Assembly (NCBI GenBank): GCA_905215055.1
Contig: CAJMOH010000024.1
Span: 1-41,380 of the forward strand
Length of the DNA stretch: 41,380 nt
DNA from: an uncultured bacterium
GTDB lineage: Bacteria; Bacillota; Clostridia; Oscillospirales; Acutalibacteraceae
Reading direction: 5' to 3'
Part shown: positions 1-6,031 of the stretch, piece after piece
Numbering within the stretch: position 1 is the stretch's first letter
Layout: each line of letters starts with the position of its first letter
Notes under the pieces: generated by a model
Databases searched by the model: none
Told to the model about the DNA's origin: nothing
Seen by the model: only the letters and a program-made list of their open reading frames with translations
Translations under genes and position numbers: made by a program

Positions 1-28
1 ATACTTGATACGATGGGAATTGTCAAGC

Positions 29-226
29 ACCCAGTGCCTGGGCTGTCTCTTCGCGGCGGAGTGCCTCCGCTGTCTCTTCGCGCCCTGGAGCGGCGAGCTG
101 ACGCTCGCGCTTGATCGAGAGGAAAAAGCACGTCCGCGCCGGTCCGTGCTCGGACTGAGCAATTCGCGCCCTGGAGCGGTGAGCTGACGCTCACGCCTGT
201 GCGAGCCGATGCCTCACGTCCGCGCC
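29..226 (+). repeat. Two tandem copies of the mosaic repeat core
   Basis: Two head-to-tail core units are visible. The first has hairpin 1 twice (CCCAG-TGC-CTGGG at 30-42 and GCGGAG-TGC-CTCCGC at 56-70), each followed by a TGTCTCTTCGCG stretch, then hairpin 2 (GCGAGC-TGAC-GCTCGC, 93-108), TTGATCGAGAGG, and CACGTCCGCG from 129. The second has hairpin 1 GTCCG-TGCT-CGGAC (142-155), TGAGCAATTCGCGCC (156-170), hairpin 2 GTGAGC-TGAC-GCTCAC (179-194) and CACGTCCGCGCC (215-226). Stems differ but stay paired. The orientation suggests it trails a plus-strand gene beyond the left edge. Bases 1-28 hold nothing identifiable. Confidence 0.85.
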
Positions 227-420
227 GCTGGTTTTCCCGGGGCCTTCCCGCCCTTACCGAAGGCGAGAGGGCGGCTTGGCCCGTGCGGCCACGCACCCGC
301 GCCGGGGGTTTCGCTGGAAAGGGCAGGTCGAGTGGCGGAGAATGGCGGTCCTGCGCCAGCAGGATGGAGATTCCAAAAATCTCCAAGACATTCTCTCTGT
401 AAACAGCCTCGGCTGTTTAC
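227..420. repeat. Mosaic repeat, accessory modules and AAACAGC hairpin
   Basis: This continues the repeat tract between the tandem cores and the minus-strand oxidoreductase gene. It carries a module with the stretch GAGAGGGCGGCTTGGCCCGT (about 265-290) and a GTGCG-GCCA-CGCAC hairpin, both also found near 5890-5930 and 28940-29000. It ends, reading from the gene side, with a perfect hairpin GTAAACAGC-CGAG-GCTGTTTAC (399-420) and a paired GGAGAT/ATCTCC module (365-384). The same two modules follow galE at 18030-18084. The hairpin overlaps the stop codon of the neighbouring gene and could act as a Rho-independent-like terminator, although it lacks a long U tract. Confidence 0.7.
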
Positions 421-1418
421 TGCTCCGTCCGAGCACGGACATAGGTCTCCAGCATCAGCTCCACGGTGTCGCGGACGCCGGAGATGCTGTTGAGGAAGGG
501 CAGATTTTTCCGCAGGGATTCGTAAAAATCCCGGATGCACAGGCCGTGGCTGGCTCCCCAATAGGCCTTCCCCGTGGCGGGAGACTTGGGCGGGACCAGG
601 CTGAAGTCCTGCCGGGTGCCGTCCTTCCAGGCCAGGCGCAGCTCCCCCTCCTCCATGCGGATGGTGACCTTTTCGCACTCCAGCTCGATGAGCACCGGGG
701 AGTCCACACAGTGGGCGGTGGTGGCGTAAAACAGGGCGTGCACGTCTCCAAAGGTGAGATAGGCCTCCAGTGTGTCCTCCACCTCAATCACGCCCCGCAG
801 GTGGTGGTTGGTCATGGTGGCCTCCACCTGGGTGGGCTTGCCTAAAAACCGCACCAGCAGGTCCAGGGTGTGGATGGACTGGTTAATCAGCACCCCGCCG
901 CCCTCGGTTTCCAAACTGCCCCGCCAGCCGCTTTCCGTGTAATAGGGGGCCTCCCGGTGCCAGGTGACAAAGGCCCTGGCCCCCAGCACCCTGCCCGCCT
1001 GGCCGGTGGCCAGCAGCGTCTCCACCATGAGGACGCTTTTGTTGTACCGGTTCTGAAAGCACACCCCCACCCGGCCGGGGGCCTTTTCCAGCTCTTGAAA
1101 CTCCCGCCACTGGTCCCAGCTGATCACCGGGGGCTTTTCCGTAAACACATGGATGCCCCGGCCCGCCGCCAGCTTGGCCATTGGGGTGTGAAGATAATGG
1201 GGCGTGCACAGGTGGACCGCGTCCAGGTCCTCCGCCTCCAGCATGGCCTCCATGGAATCGTAGGCCTTGCCGCCGTACTTTTGGGCGAAGTCCTCCGCCC
1301 GCTCCCGGCGGATGTCCGCGCAGGCAATCAGCTCTACCCCTTCCAGGTCTCGCAGCACCGCCCCGTGGACCTGGGCAATGCCGCCGCAGCCCACCACGCC
1401 CACTCGATAGGTTTTCAT
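417..1418 (-). CDS. Gfo/Idh/MocA family oxidoreductase (A)
   Basis: A 333-residue NAD(P)-dependent sugar or inositol dehydrogenase-type protein. The N-terminal Rossmann fold starts with YRVGVVGCGGIAQVH (GxGxxxG pattern), and the family EKP motif is seen in FTEKPP at about residue 97; the rest is the C-terminal alpha/beta substrate domain. The ATG at 1418 is chosen because GGGAGG lies just upstream; an in-frame ATG at 1448 lacks such a site. It is the last gene of a probable four-gene operon and lies 31 bases after the isomerase gene. The last residues (VRARTEQ) and the stop are encoded in repeat sequence: hairpin 1 GTCCG-TGCT-CGGAC followed by GGAGCAGTAAACAGC. The exact substrate is unknown; family members oxidise sugar or inositol hydroxyls, some to 3-keto-glycosides. 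Confidence 0.9.
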   Translation of the reverse strand: MKTYRVGVVGCGGIAQVHGAVLRDLEGVELIACADIRRERAEDFAQKYGGKAYDSMEAMLEAEDLDAVHLCTPHYLHTPMAKLAAGRGIHVFTEKPPVISWDQWREFQELEKAPGRVGVCFQNRYNKSVLMVETLLATGQAGRVLGARAFVTWHREAPYYTESGWRGSLETEGGGVLINQSIHTLDLLVRFLGKPTQVEATMTNHHLRGVIEVEDTLEAYLTFGDVHALFYATTAHCVDSPVLIELECEKVTIRMEEGELRLAWKDGTRQDFSLVPPKSPATGKAYWGASHGLCIRDFYESLRKNLPFLNSISGVRDTVELMLETYVRARTEQ

Positions 1419-1449
1419 TCTCTTCCGCCTCCCTAGTTTCAATTTCATG

Positions 1450-2319
1450 TTACAGCGCCTCCCTCGCCTGGGGAATCTCCTCCAAAATGGCCTTCAGGGA
1501 GTCCAGGGCCAGCCTCCAGGCGGCCTTCCCGTCCAGGGCGGAGCCCCGCTTCTGAGGGTCCTGCTCCAGGGCGGCCAGGCCCGCGAAGTCCGTCAGGTGG
1601 GGCTCCAGGGAGAGAAAGCCCTTCCAGCCCCCGCCCAGCAGATCGGTCAAAATCTCCGCGAGCCGGCCGTCCCCCTGTCCCGCGGGGACCACCCGGCGCT
1701 CTTTGGCCAGGGCGTCCTTGATGTGGACATAGGCCACAAAGGGCTTCAGCAGCCGGTAAGCCTCCACCGTGTCCTGGCCCACCTCCACAAAGTTGGCGAA
1801 GTCAAACACCGCCTGGAAATGGGGGCCGGAAAAGGCCTCCAGCAGCTCCCCGCACCGGGGGGCGTTGTCCCCGTAGATGCCCTTCTCGTTCTCGTGGAGC
1901 AGCACGCTGTCCCAGGCCCTGGCCTCCTCCACCATGCGGCCCACCCGGTCCAGCACCTCTCCCCGGAAGTCCTCCGGGTCCCGGCCCTGGGGAATGTAAA
2001 AGCTGAACATGCGGACATAGGGCGCGCCCAGCTCCTTCTGGATCTCCAGGGTGCGCTTGAGCTTGTCCAGGTGGGGGGCAAAGTCCTCCTCCACGCCGAT
2101 CTTCCCAATGGGGGAGCCGACGGAGGACACAGCCACCCCCGCCCCGGCCAGCTTGTTTTTCACCTCTTTTACCTTTTCCGGGGAGAAGTCAGAGACGTTC
2201 ACCCCGTCGGCGGCCCGCAGCTCGATGTGGGACAGGCCAAACTCCCGGATGGTTTCCAGCTGGTAGTCCAGCTCCGGCCCAATCTCGTCGGAAAAGCCGG
2301 AGAGAATGATGCGTTCCAT
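1450..2319 (-). CDS. Sugar phosphate isomerase/epimerase family (B)
   Basis: A 289-residue protein of the xylose isomerase-like TIM-barrel family (AP_endonuc_2 fold). Visible family features include SFYIPQGRDP in the middle, LLHENEKGIYGD (a metal-ligand glutamate region), VFDFANF, YVHIKDAL (His/Lys/Asp cluster) and FLSLEPHL near the C terminus, in the usual order for divalent-metal-dependent isomerases. The start at 2319 has GAGGAGGG upstream. It lies 12 bases after oxidoreductase C and 31 bases before oxidoreductase A, so all three are very likely co-transcribed. It may isomerise, epimerise or eliminate the keto-sugar made by the adjacent dehydrogenases. The specific reaction cannot be read from sequence. 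Confidence 0.88.
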   Translation of the reverse strand: MERIILSGFSDEIGPELDYQLETIREFGLSHIELRAADGVNVSDFSPEKVKEVKNKLAGAGVAVSSVGSPIGKIGVEEDFAPHLDKLKRTLEIQKELGAPYVRMFSFYIPQGRDPEDFRGEVLDRVGRMVEEARAWDSVLLHENEKGIYGDNAPRCGELLEAFSGPHFQAVFDFANFVEVGQDTVEAYRLLKPFVAYVHIKDALAKERRVVPAGQGDGRLAEILTDLLGGGWKGFLSLEPHLTDFAGLAALEQDPQKRGSALDGKAAWRLALDSLKAILEEIPQAREAL

Positions 2320-2331
2320 AGGGTTCCCTCC

Positions 2332-3486
2332 TCAATAGGTGCCTTCGGTGGAGAAGGTGATGTCCTTGCCTTCCTTCTTCCGGGAGGAGGCCCGGCGCTT
2401 GTCAAGCTCCGAGAGGAACAGGTCCTCGTCAAAGGGGATCTCCACCGGGTGGCCCAGCCAGCTGGACAGGTGCATGGCGTTAGAGAGGGTCAGGCCATGG
2501 ATGCCCTCCTCCCCGTCGGCCACCAGGGGCGTGCCGTGGAGGATCTTCCCGGCGAAGGCGTTTAGCACCCCCACATGCTGGGGATTTTCCCCGTCGGTCT
2601 CCACGGTGATTGTTTCGCAGGGGGGCTTTTCAAAGCCGTTTTTGGCGGCGCGGCAGAACGCCCGCTCGTCCTCCCCCAGCTTCCAGAAGGTGAGGGTATC
2701 GTTCTCGCAGACCAGCTTGCCCCGGGTGCCGGTGACCTCAAACCGGTTGGTGCCGGGGGCGTCGCCGGTGGTGGTGACGAACACGCCGGTGGCGCCGTTT
2801 TCAAACTCCAGATAGGCGGTGACGTCGTCCTCCACCTCGATGTCGTGCCACTTGCCCTCCTGGCAGAAGGCCTGGACCTTTTTGGGCAGGCCGCAGATCC
2901 ACTGCAAGAGATCCAGCTGGTGGGGGCACTGATTCAGGAGCACGCCGCCCCCTTCTCCCTCCCAGGTGGCCCGCCAGTCGCCGGAGTCGTAATAGATCTG
3001 GGTGCGGTACCAGTCGGTGATAATCCAGTTGACCCGCTTGAGCTGACCCAGCTCCCCGTTTTGGACCATCTCCCGCATTTTGCGGTAGACGCAGTTGGTG
3101 CGCTGGTTGAACATCATGCCAAAGACTTTGCCGCTTTCCTTGGCGGCCTCATTCATCTCCCGGACGGCCTTGGTGTAGACCCCGGCGGGCTTTTCGCACA
3201 TGACGTGCAGGCCCTGGGCAAAGGCCTCCTTGGCCAGCACGGGGTGCTGGTAGTGGGGAGTGGCGATGAGCACGGCGTCGCACAGGCCGGATTTGATTAA
3301 ATCGCTGCCCTCCTCAAAGACGGGGGTGCCGGCGGGGAGGGTGTCAATGGCCCACTGGCGGCGGGCCTCCCGGCGGTCCGCCACGGCGGCGATGGTGATT
3401 TCCGGGCACTTCCCGGCGAGAATGTTTCCCACATGGCCCGAGCCCATGTTGCCCACGCCGATGATGCCAAGTTTGATTTGTTCCAT
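2332..3486 (-). CDS. Gfo/Idh/MocA family oxidoreductase (C)
   Basis: A 384-residue NAD(P)-dependent dehydrogenase, longer than and distinct from oxidoreductase A. It begins IKLGIIGVGNMGSGH (Rossmann dinucleotide motif), has the EKP motif in HVMCEKPAG, and GGVLLNQCPHQLDLLQW matches the conserved substrate-domain helix of the family (His as likely catalytic residue). The ATG at 3486 is preceded by AAGGAGC; an upstream in-frame ATG at 3522 has no better site. It is separated from the upstream isomerase D by a 780-base repeat tract and from isomerase B by 12 bases. It probably takes part in the same keto-sugar pathway as A. Substrate unknown. Confidence 0.9.
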   Translation of the reverse strand: MEQIKLGIIGVGNMGSGHVGNILAGKCPEITIAAVADRREARRQWAIDTLPAGTPVFEEGSDLIKSGLCDAVLIATPHYQHPVLAKEAFAQGLHVMCEKPAGVYTKAVREMNEAAKESGKVFGMMFNQRTNCVYRKMREMVQNGELGQLKRVNWIITDWYRTQIYYDSGDWRATWEGEGGGVLLNQCPHQLDLLQWICGLPKKVQAFCQEGKWHDIEVEDDVTAYLEFENGATGVFVTTTGDAPGTNRFEVTGTRGKLVCENDTLTFWKLGEDERAFCRAAKNGFEKPPCETITVETDGENPQHVGVLNAFAGKILHGTPLVADGEEGIHGLTLSNAMHLSSWLGHPVEIPFDEDLFLSELDKRRASSRKKEGKDITFSTEGTY

Positions 3487-3527
3487 AAAAGCAGCTCCTT
3501 TGCAGAAATGAATGGATAGCAAACAAA

Positions 3528-4060
3528 AAAGTTTTTAGTCAAGTTTTTTTCAAAAAACTTGCGGTTGGTAAGGCGGAGCCTTACGGCCTGCACCGGCGTA
3601 AGCCGGGGGAGAAAAGCAGCGGACGGGGCGCACGCGCCGCAGGCGATAGCCCCGGGAGCGGCCGGTGAGGCAGAAAGCCTGAAACCTCCGCCCAGCTCTG
3701 CGGTTGCCCTTTCCGCACGCTTGCGCCAAAAGGCGGCGCACGCTTTCGCGGGCAGGGCAGGCTGGCTTGCGGAGGTCCTCGTGGCATCTTCGATGCCATC
3801 AGGGGTCTCGCCTGCCGGCTCGGTCGGCGCTGAACGCTCCCCACCGGGGAGCAGCGCCCCCCGACGAGGGGTCCTGCGTGCCAGTGGCACGCGCCCAGGA
3901 CCGACCGGAGCGGAAGCGAAGACTCTTACGGAAAACAGTCCGCTGGACTGTTTTCCTATTTTCCTGCGTTTGCCGAAGGCGACTAAGGCCGTGGGACTCT
4001 GTCCCACACCCTGCCAGCTTTCTTTCGAGAAAGCTGGGCAAAGAACTTCATCCGCCTCCG
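3528..4060 (-). repeat. Long mosaic repeat, copy 1 of a near-identical pair
   Basis: Bases 3528-3590 are identical to 5452-5514, and similarity continues with blocks of exact identity to about 4010 (5452-5830 in the second copy). The copies differ by swapped hairpin cassettes: this one carries an extra block of about 110 bases (roughly 3810-3930) with nested hairpins GCTCCCC-ACC-GGGGAGC and GCGTGCC-AGT-GGCACGC where the other has GAAACCCC-TGAC-GGGGGTTTC. GTGGGAC-TCT-GTCCCAC here corresponds to GTGGGAC-GCC-GTCCCAC there. On the minus strand the tract starts after the isomerase D end and finishes, with TTTTTTGAAAAAAACTTGAC, just before the start region of oxidoreductase C. Long open frames in it are not judged to be genes. 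Confidence 0.85.
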
Positions 4061-4268
4061 CGCCTGCGGCTCTGCGGCGAAGGTCACAGCGAAACCACCG
4101 GCGCGGACGTGCGTTGTCGTCCTGCACAAGCGCGAGCGTCAGCTCGCCGCTCCACGGCGCGAATTGCCCGGGGTGCAACCCCCGGCGCGGACGTGCTTTT
4201 TCCTCTCGATCAAGCGCGAGCGTCAGCTCGCCGCTCCAGGGCGCGAAGAGACAGCCCAGGCACTGGGC
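4061..4268 (-). repeat. Two mosaic repeat cores abutting a stop codon
   Basis: Read on the minus strand, hairpin 1 GCCCAG-TGC-CTGGGC (4254-4268) begins at the base directly after the TAA stop of the isomerase gene. TGTCTCTTCGCGCC, hairpin 2 (4216-4231, GCGAGC-TGAC-GCTCGC), GATCGAGAGG and CACGTCCGCG (4186-4195) follow. A second, more divergent core follows with hairpin 1 CGGGG-GTTGCA-CCCCG (about 4170-4187), AATTCGCGCC, another GCGAGC/GCTCGC hairpin and CACGTCCGCGCC at about 4100-4111. This is the clearest case of the element beginning exactly at a gene end. Confidence 0.85.
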
Positions 4269-5027
4269 TTATTTATACCCCAAGCTGTTCAGATACTTGT
4301 AGCTCTTCTCCAGGCACACAAAGGGGCTTTCCTGGCACACGTCCTGCTCTACCAGGGCGTACTTGGCCCCCGCCTTCTCAAAGGCCCCCAGAATCTTCTC
4401 CCAGGGCAGGTTGCCCTCTCCCACCGGCGCCATGATGGGGTCCCACCCCTTCACCGCCATGTCCTTTAGGTGGACGCAGGGGATCCGCCCCGAAAGCTTC
4501 TCAATCCAGCCGCACACGTCCGCGCCCCCCATCTGCACCCAGTAGGTGTCCAGGGTGAAGCCCAGCTCCTCTGGGGCAAAGCTCTCCAGCAGGGTGTCTA
4601 TCACCAGCTTGCCGCCAAAACGCTGAAACTCGATGTTGTGGTTGTGGTACATCAAAAGCTTGCCCGCCGCCGCGATCTTCCTGGCAGGCTCCTTGAAATC
4701 CTCCGCGAAGTGGGACAGCCACTCCGGCGCGCAGTATTTCTTGGGCATCATGCCCAGGCCGATGTAGTCGCAGCCCATCACGTTGTGCTCCTCAATGACG
4801 GCCTCGGTGTCGTTTAAAATCCGGTCCGGGTTCCAGTGGGTGAGGACGATCTTCAGGCCGTGCTTGTCGCACAGCTCCCGAAGCTGTCCGGCGGGGATGG
4901 GACCCACCGCGGAAATCTGCACGGCCTTGTAGCCCATCTGGGCCACCTGGCCCAAGGAGAAATCCAGGTCCTTGGCGGTCTGGGTGTAGTCCCGCAGGGT
5001 GAACAGCTGAGCGCCTACTTGCATCAT
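4269..5027 (-). CDS. Sugar phosphate isomerase/epimerase family (D)
   Basis: A 252-residue TIM-barrel protein of the xylose isomerase-like family, first gene of the putative sugar operon. It opens MMQVGAQLFTLRDYTQTAKD, then shows YHNHNIEFQRF (the metal-binding His/Asn/Glu region typical of this family), TLDTYWVQMGG, CVHLKDM (His/Lys/Asp) and LVEQD near the end. The tandem ATG at 5027/5024 has GGGAGG eight bases upstream. The protein ends SLGYK and its TAA is followed immediately by repeat hairpin 1. It is paired with oxidoreductase C across the repeat tract. Related isomerases epimerise sugars or hydrolyse/eliminate 3-keto-glycosides; which of these applies here is unknown. Confidence 0.88.
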   Translation of the reverse strand: MMQVGAQLFTLRDYTQTAKDLDFSLGQVAQMGYKAVQISAVGPIPAGQLRELCDKHGLKIVLTHWNPDRILNDTEAVIEEHNVMGCDYIGLGMMPKKYCAPEWLSHFAEDFKEPARKIAAAGKLLMYHNHNIEFQRFGGKLVIDTLLESFAPEELGFTLDTYWVQMGGADVCGWIEKLSGRIPCVHLKDMAVKGWDPIMAPVGEGNLPWEKILGAFEKAGAKYALVEQDVCQESPFVCLEKSYKYLNSLGYK

Positions 5028-5046
5028 AAGACAATACCTCCCTAAA

Positions 5047-5089
5047 GTGCCGCGGCACAAGCGCGGCGAATCCATACAAACCTAGTATA
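5047..5089 (-). promoter_or_regulatory. Possible -10 box and GC-rich palindrome before isomerase D
   Basis: On the minus strand, TATACT (5084-5089) is a fair -10 box without a convincing -35 at the expected distance. A perfect 12-base palindrome GTGCCGCGGCAC (5047-5058) lies between it and the ribosome binding site. The palindrome could be an operator or an RNA stem. No regulator gene is adjacent. Confidence 0.35.
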
Positions 5090-5150
5090 GCAGTTTCCCT
5101 GAAAATTTCCAGGGGAAAACGGGATTTTTTCCAGCTTCCTCCCGGGGGAC

Positions 5151-5187
5151 AAAAAAGCACCGGCCCCCTGGGAGGACCGGCGCTTTC
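5151..5187 (-). terminator. Rho-independent terminator after the small Feo protein gene
   Basis: The minus strand forms AGCGCCGG / CCGGTGCT with one mismatch, followed by TTTTTT. It lies about 45 bases after the end of the Cys-rich Feo protein gene and closes that unit before the sugar operon promoter region. Confidence 0.8.
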
Positions 5188-5230
5188 TATAAGAGAGAGA
5201 ATCACAACCGCTTGGAAGCGGAGGGAGGTG

Positions 5231-5401
5231 TTACTCCTGGGGAGTTTTGGTCACGGTGACCCCGCAGCCGCGGCAGCCCCCGCAACTGCCTCCGCAGGCG
5301 GAGCAGCCGCCCTTGTGGTGCCTGCGGTTGTAGATACCCTTGCCCACAATGGCAAAGAACACCGCCGCCACAAGCAGGCCGATGAGGATGGTAGGTAGCA
5401 T
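5231..5401 (-). CDS. FeoB-associated Cys-rich membrane protein
   Basis: A 56-residue protein with one N-terminal membrane segment (LPTILIGLLVAAVFFAIVG) followed by a basic stretch (YNRRHHKGG) and a Cys/Gly cluster, CSACGGSCGGCRGCG. This architecture matches the small FeoB-associated Cys-rich proteins encoded downstream of feoB in many Clostridia, thought to help ferrous iron transport; the mechanism is not established. ATG at 5401 is preceded by AAAGGCGG; an in-frame ATG at 5440 would add a non-hydrophobic leader. It is separated from feoB by about 570 bases of repeat, which may have been inserted into an originally compact feo operon. Confidence 0.85.
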   Translation of the reverse strand: MLPTILIGLLVAAVFFAIVGKGIYNRRHHKGGCSACGGSCGGCRGCGVTVTKTPQE

Positions 5402-5451
5402 AGTTTTACCGCCTTTCAATCTTGATGGAATGGATGACACGCGAAGCGCGG

Positions 5452-5900
5452 AAAGTTTTTAGTCAAGTTTTTTTCAAAAAACTTGCGGTTGGTAAGGCGG
5501 AGCCTTACGGCCTGTACCGGCGCAGCCGGGGAGAAAAAGCAGCGTAAGCGGCGCACGCTGCGAAGCAGATAGCCGCTGAAGCGGCCGGTAAGGCAGAAAG
5601 CCTGAAACCTCCGCCCAACTCTGCGGTTGCCCTTCCCGCACGCTTGCGCCAAAGGGCGGCGCACGCTTTCGCGGGCAGGGTAGGCTGGCTCGCGGAGGTC
5701 CTCGTGGCATCTTCGATGCCATCAAGAAACCCCTGACGGGGGTTTCTTACGGAAAACAGTCCACTGGACTGTTTTTCTATTTTCCTGCGTTTGCCGAAGG
5801 CGACTAAGGTCGTGGGACGCCGTCCCACACCCTGCCACCTTTGAAAAGGTGGACGAAACTTTTCTCCGCCTCCGGCGGTGCGTGGCCGCACGGGCCAAGC
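5452..5900 (-). repeat. Long mosaic repeat, copy 2 of a near-identical pair
   Basis: This is the partner of 3528-4060. Shared landmarks are TTTAGTCAAG plus an AAGTTTTTTT/AAAAAACTT hairpin (5453-5483), a module with GCGGCGCACGCTGCGAAGCA (about 5550-5570, also at about 11720-11740), GATGCCATC, an ACAGTCC/GGACTGT hairpin (about 5755-5775), GTGGGAC-GCC-GTCCCAC (about 5812-5828) and a CCACCTTT-GA-AAAGGTGG hairpin (about 5835-5853) where copy 1 has CCAGCTTTC/GAAAGCTGG. Stems are kept while sequence changes. The tract lies between feoB and the small Feo protein gene. Open frames in it are not believed. Confidence 0.85.
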
Positions 5901-6031
5901 CGCCCTCTTGCGTTCCGCAAGGGCGGAAAGGTCTCAGCAAAGCCAGCGCCGCGGACGTGAGGCATCGGCTCGATCAGGCGCGGCCCTCAGCCGCCGCCCC
6001 GTGGCGCGAATCGACAGCGGAGGCACTCCGC
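5901..6031 (-). repeat. Mosaic repeat core overlapping the 3' end of feoB
   Basis: On the minus strand: hairpin 1 GCGGAG-TGC-CTCCGC (6017-6031), TGTCGATTCGCGCC, hairpin 2 GCGGC/GGCCGC (about 5979-5996), CCTGATCGAG containing the feoB stop (5974-5976), and CACGTCCGCG (5950-5959). The accessory GGCTTGGCCCGTGCGGCCA module follows. Everything from hairpin 1 to the TGA is translated as the last residues of FeoB. Confidence 0.85.

Noticed and set aside
5..187. A 60-codon open frame at the left edge
   Set aside because: It is composed of repeat core sequence. It could be the repeat-encoded tail of a gene entering from the left, but nothing recognisable is visible in the first 28 bases.
3528..3545. 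TTGACT at the repeat edge as an outward -35 box driving the next gene
   Set aside because: TTGACT occurs in both long tracts (minus strand, near 3536-3541 and 5460-5465), but no convincing -10 lies at 16-18 bases in either copy.
3297..4178. A 293-codon minus-strand open frame across the intergenic repeat, and a matching shorter one at 5505-5891
   Set aside because: The frame lies in mosaic repeats whose copies differ by hairpin swaps and indels and overlaps the 5' end of an oxidoreductase gene out of frame. High GC leaves many frames open. No ribosome binding site or protein family is evident.
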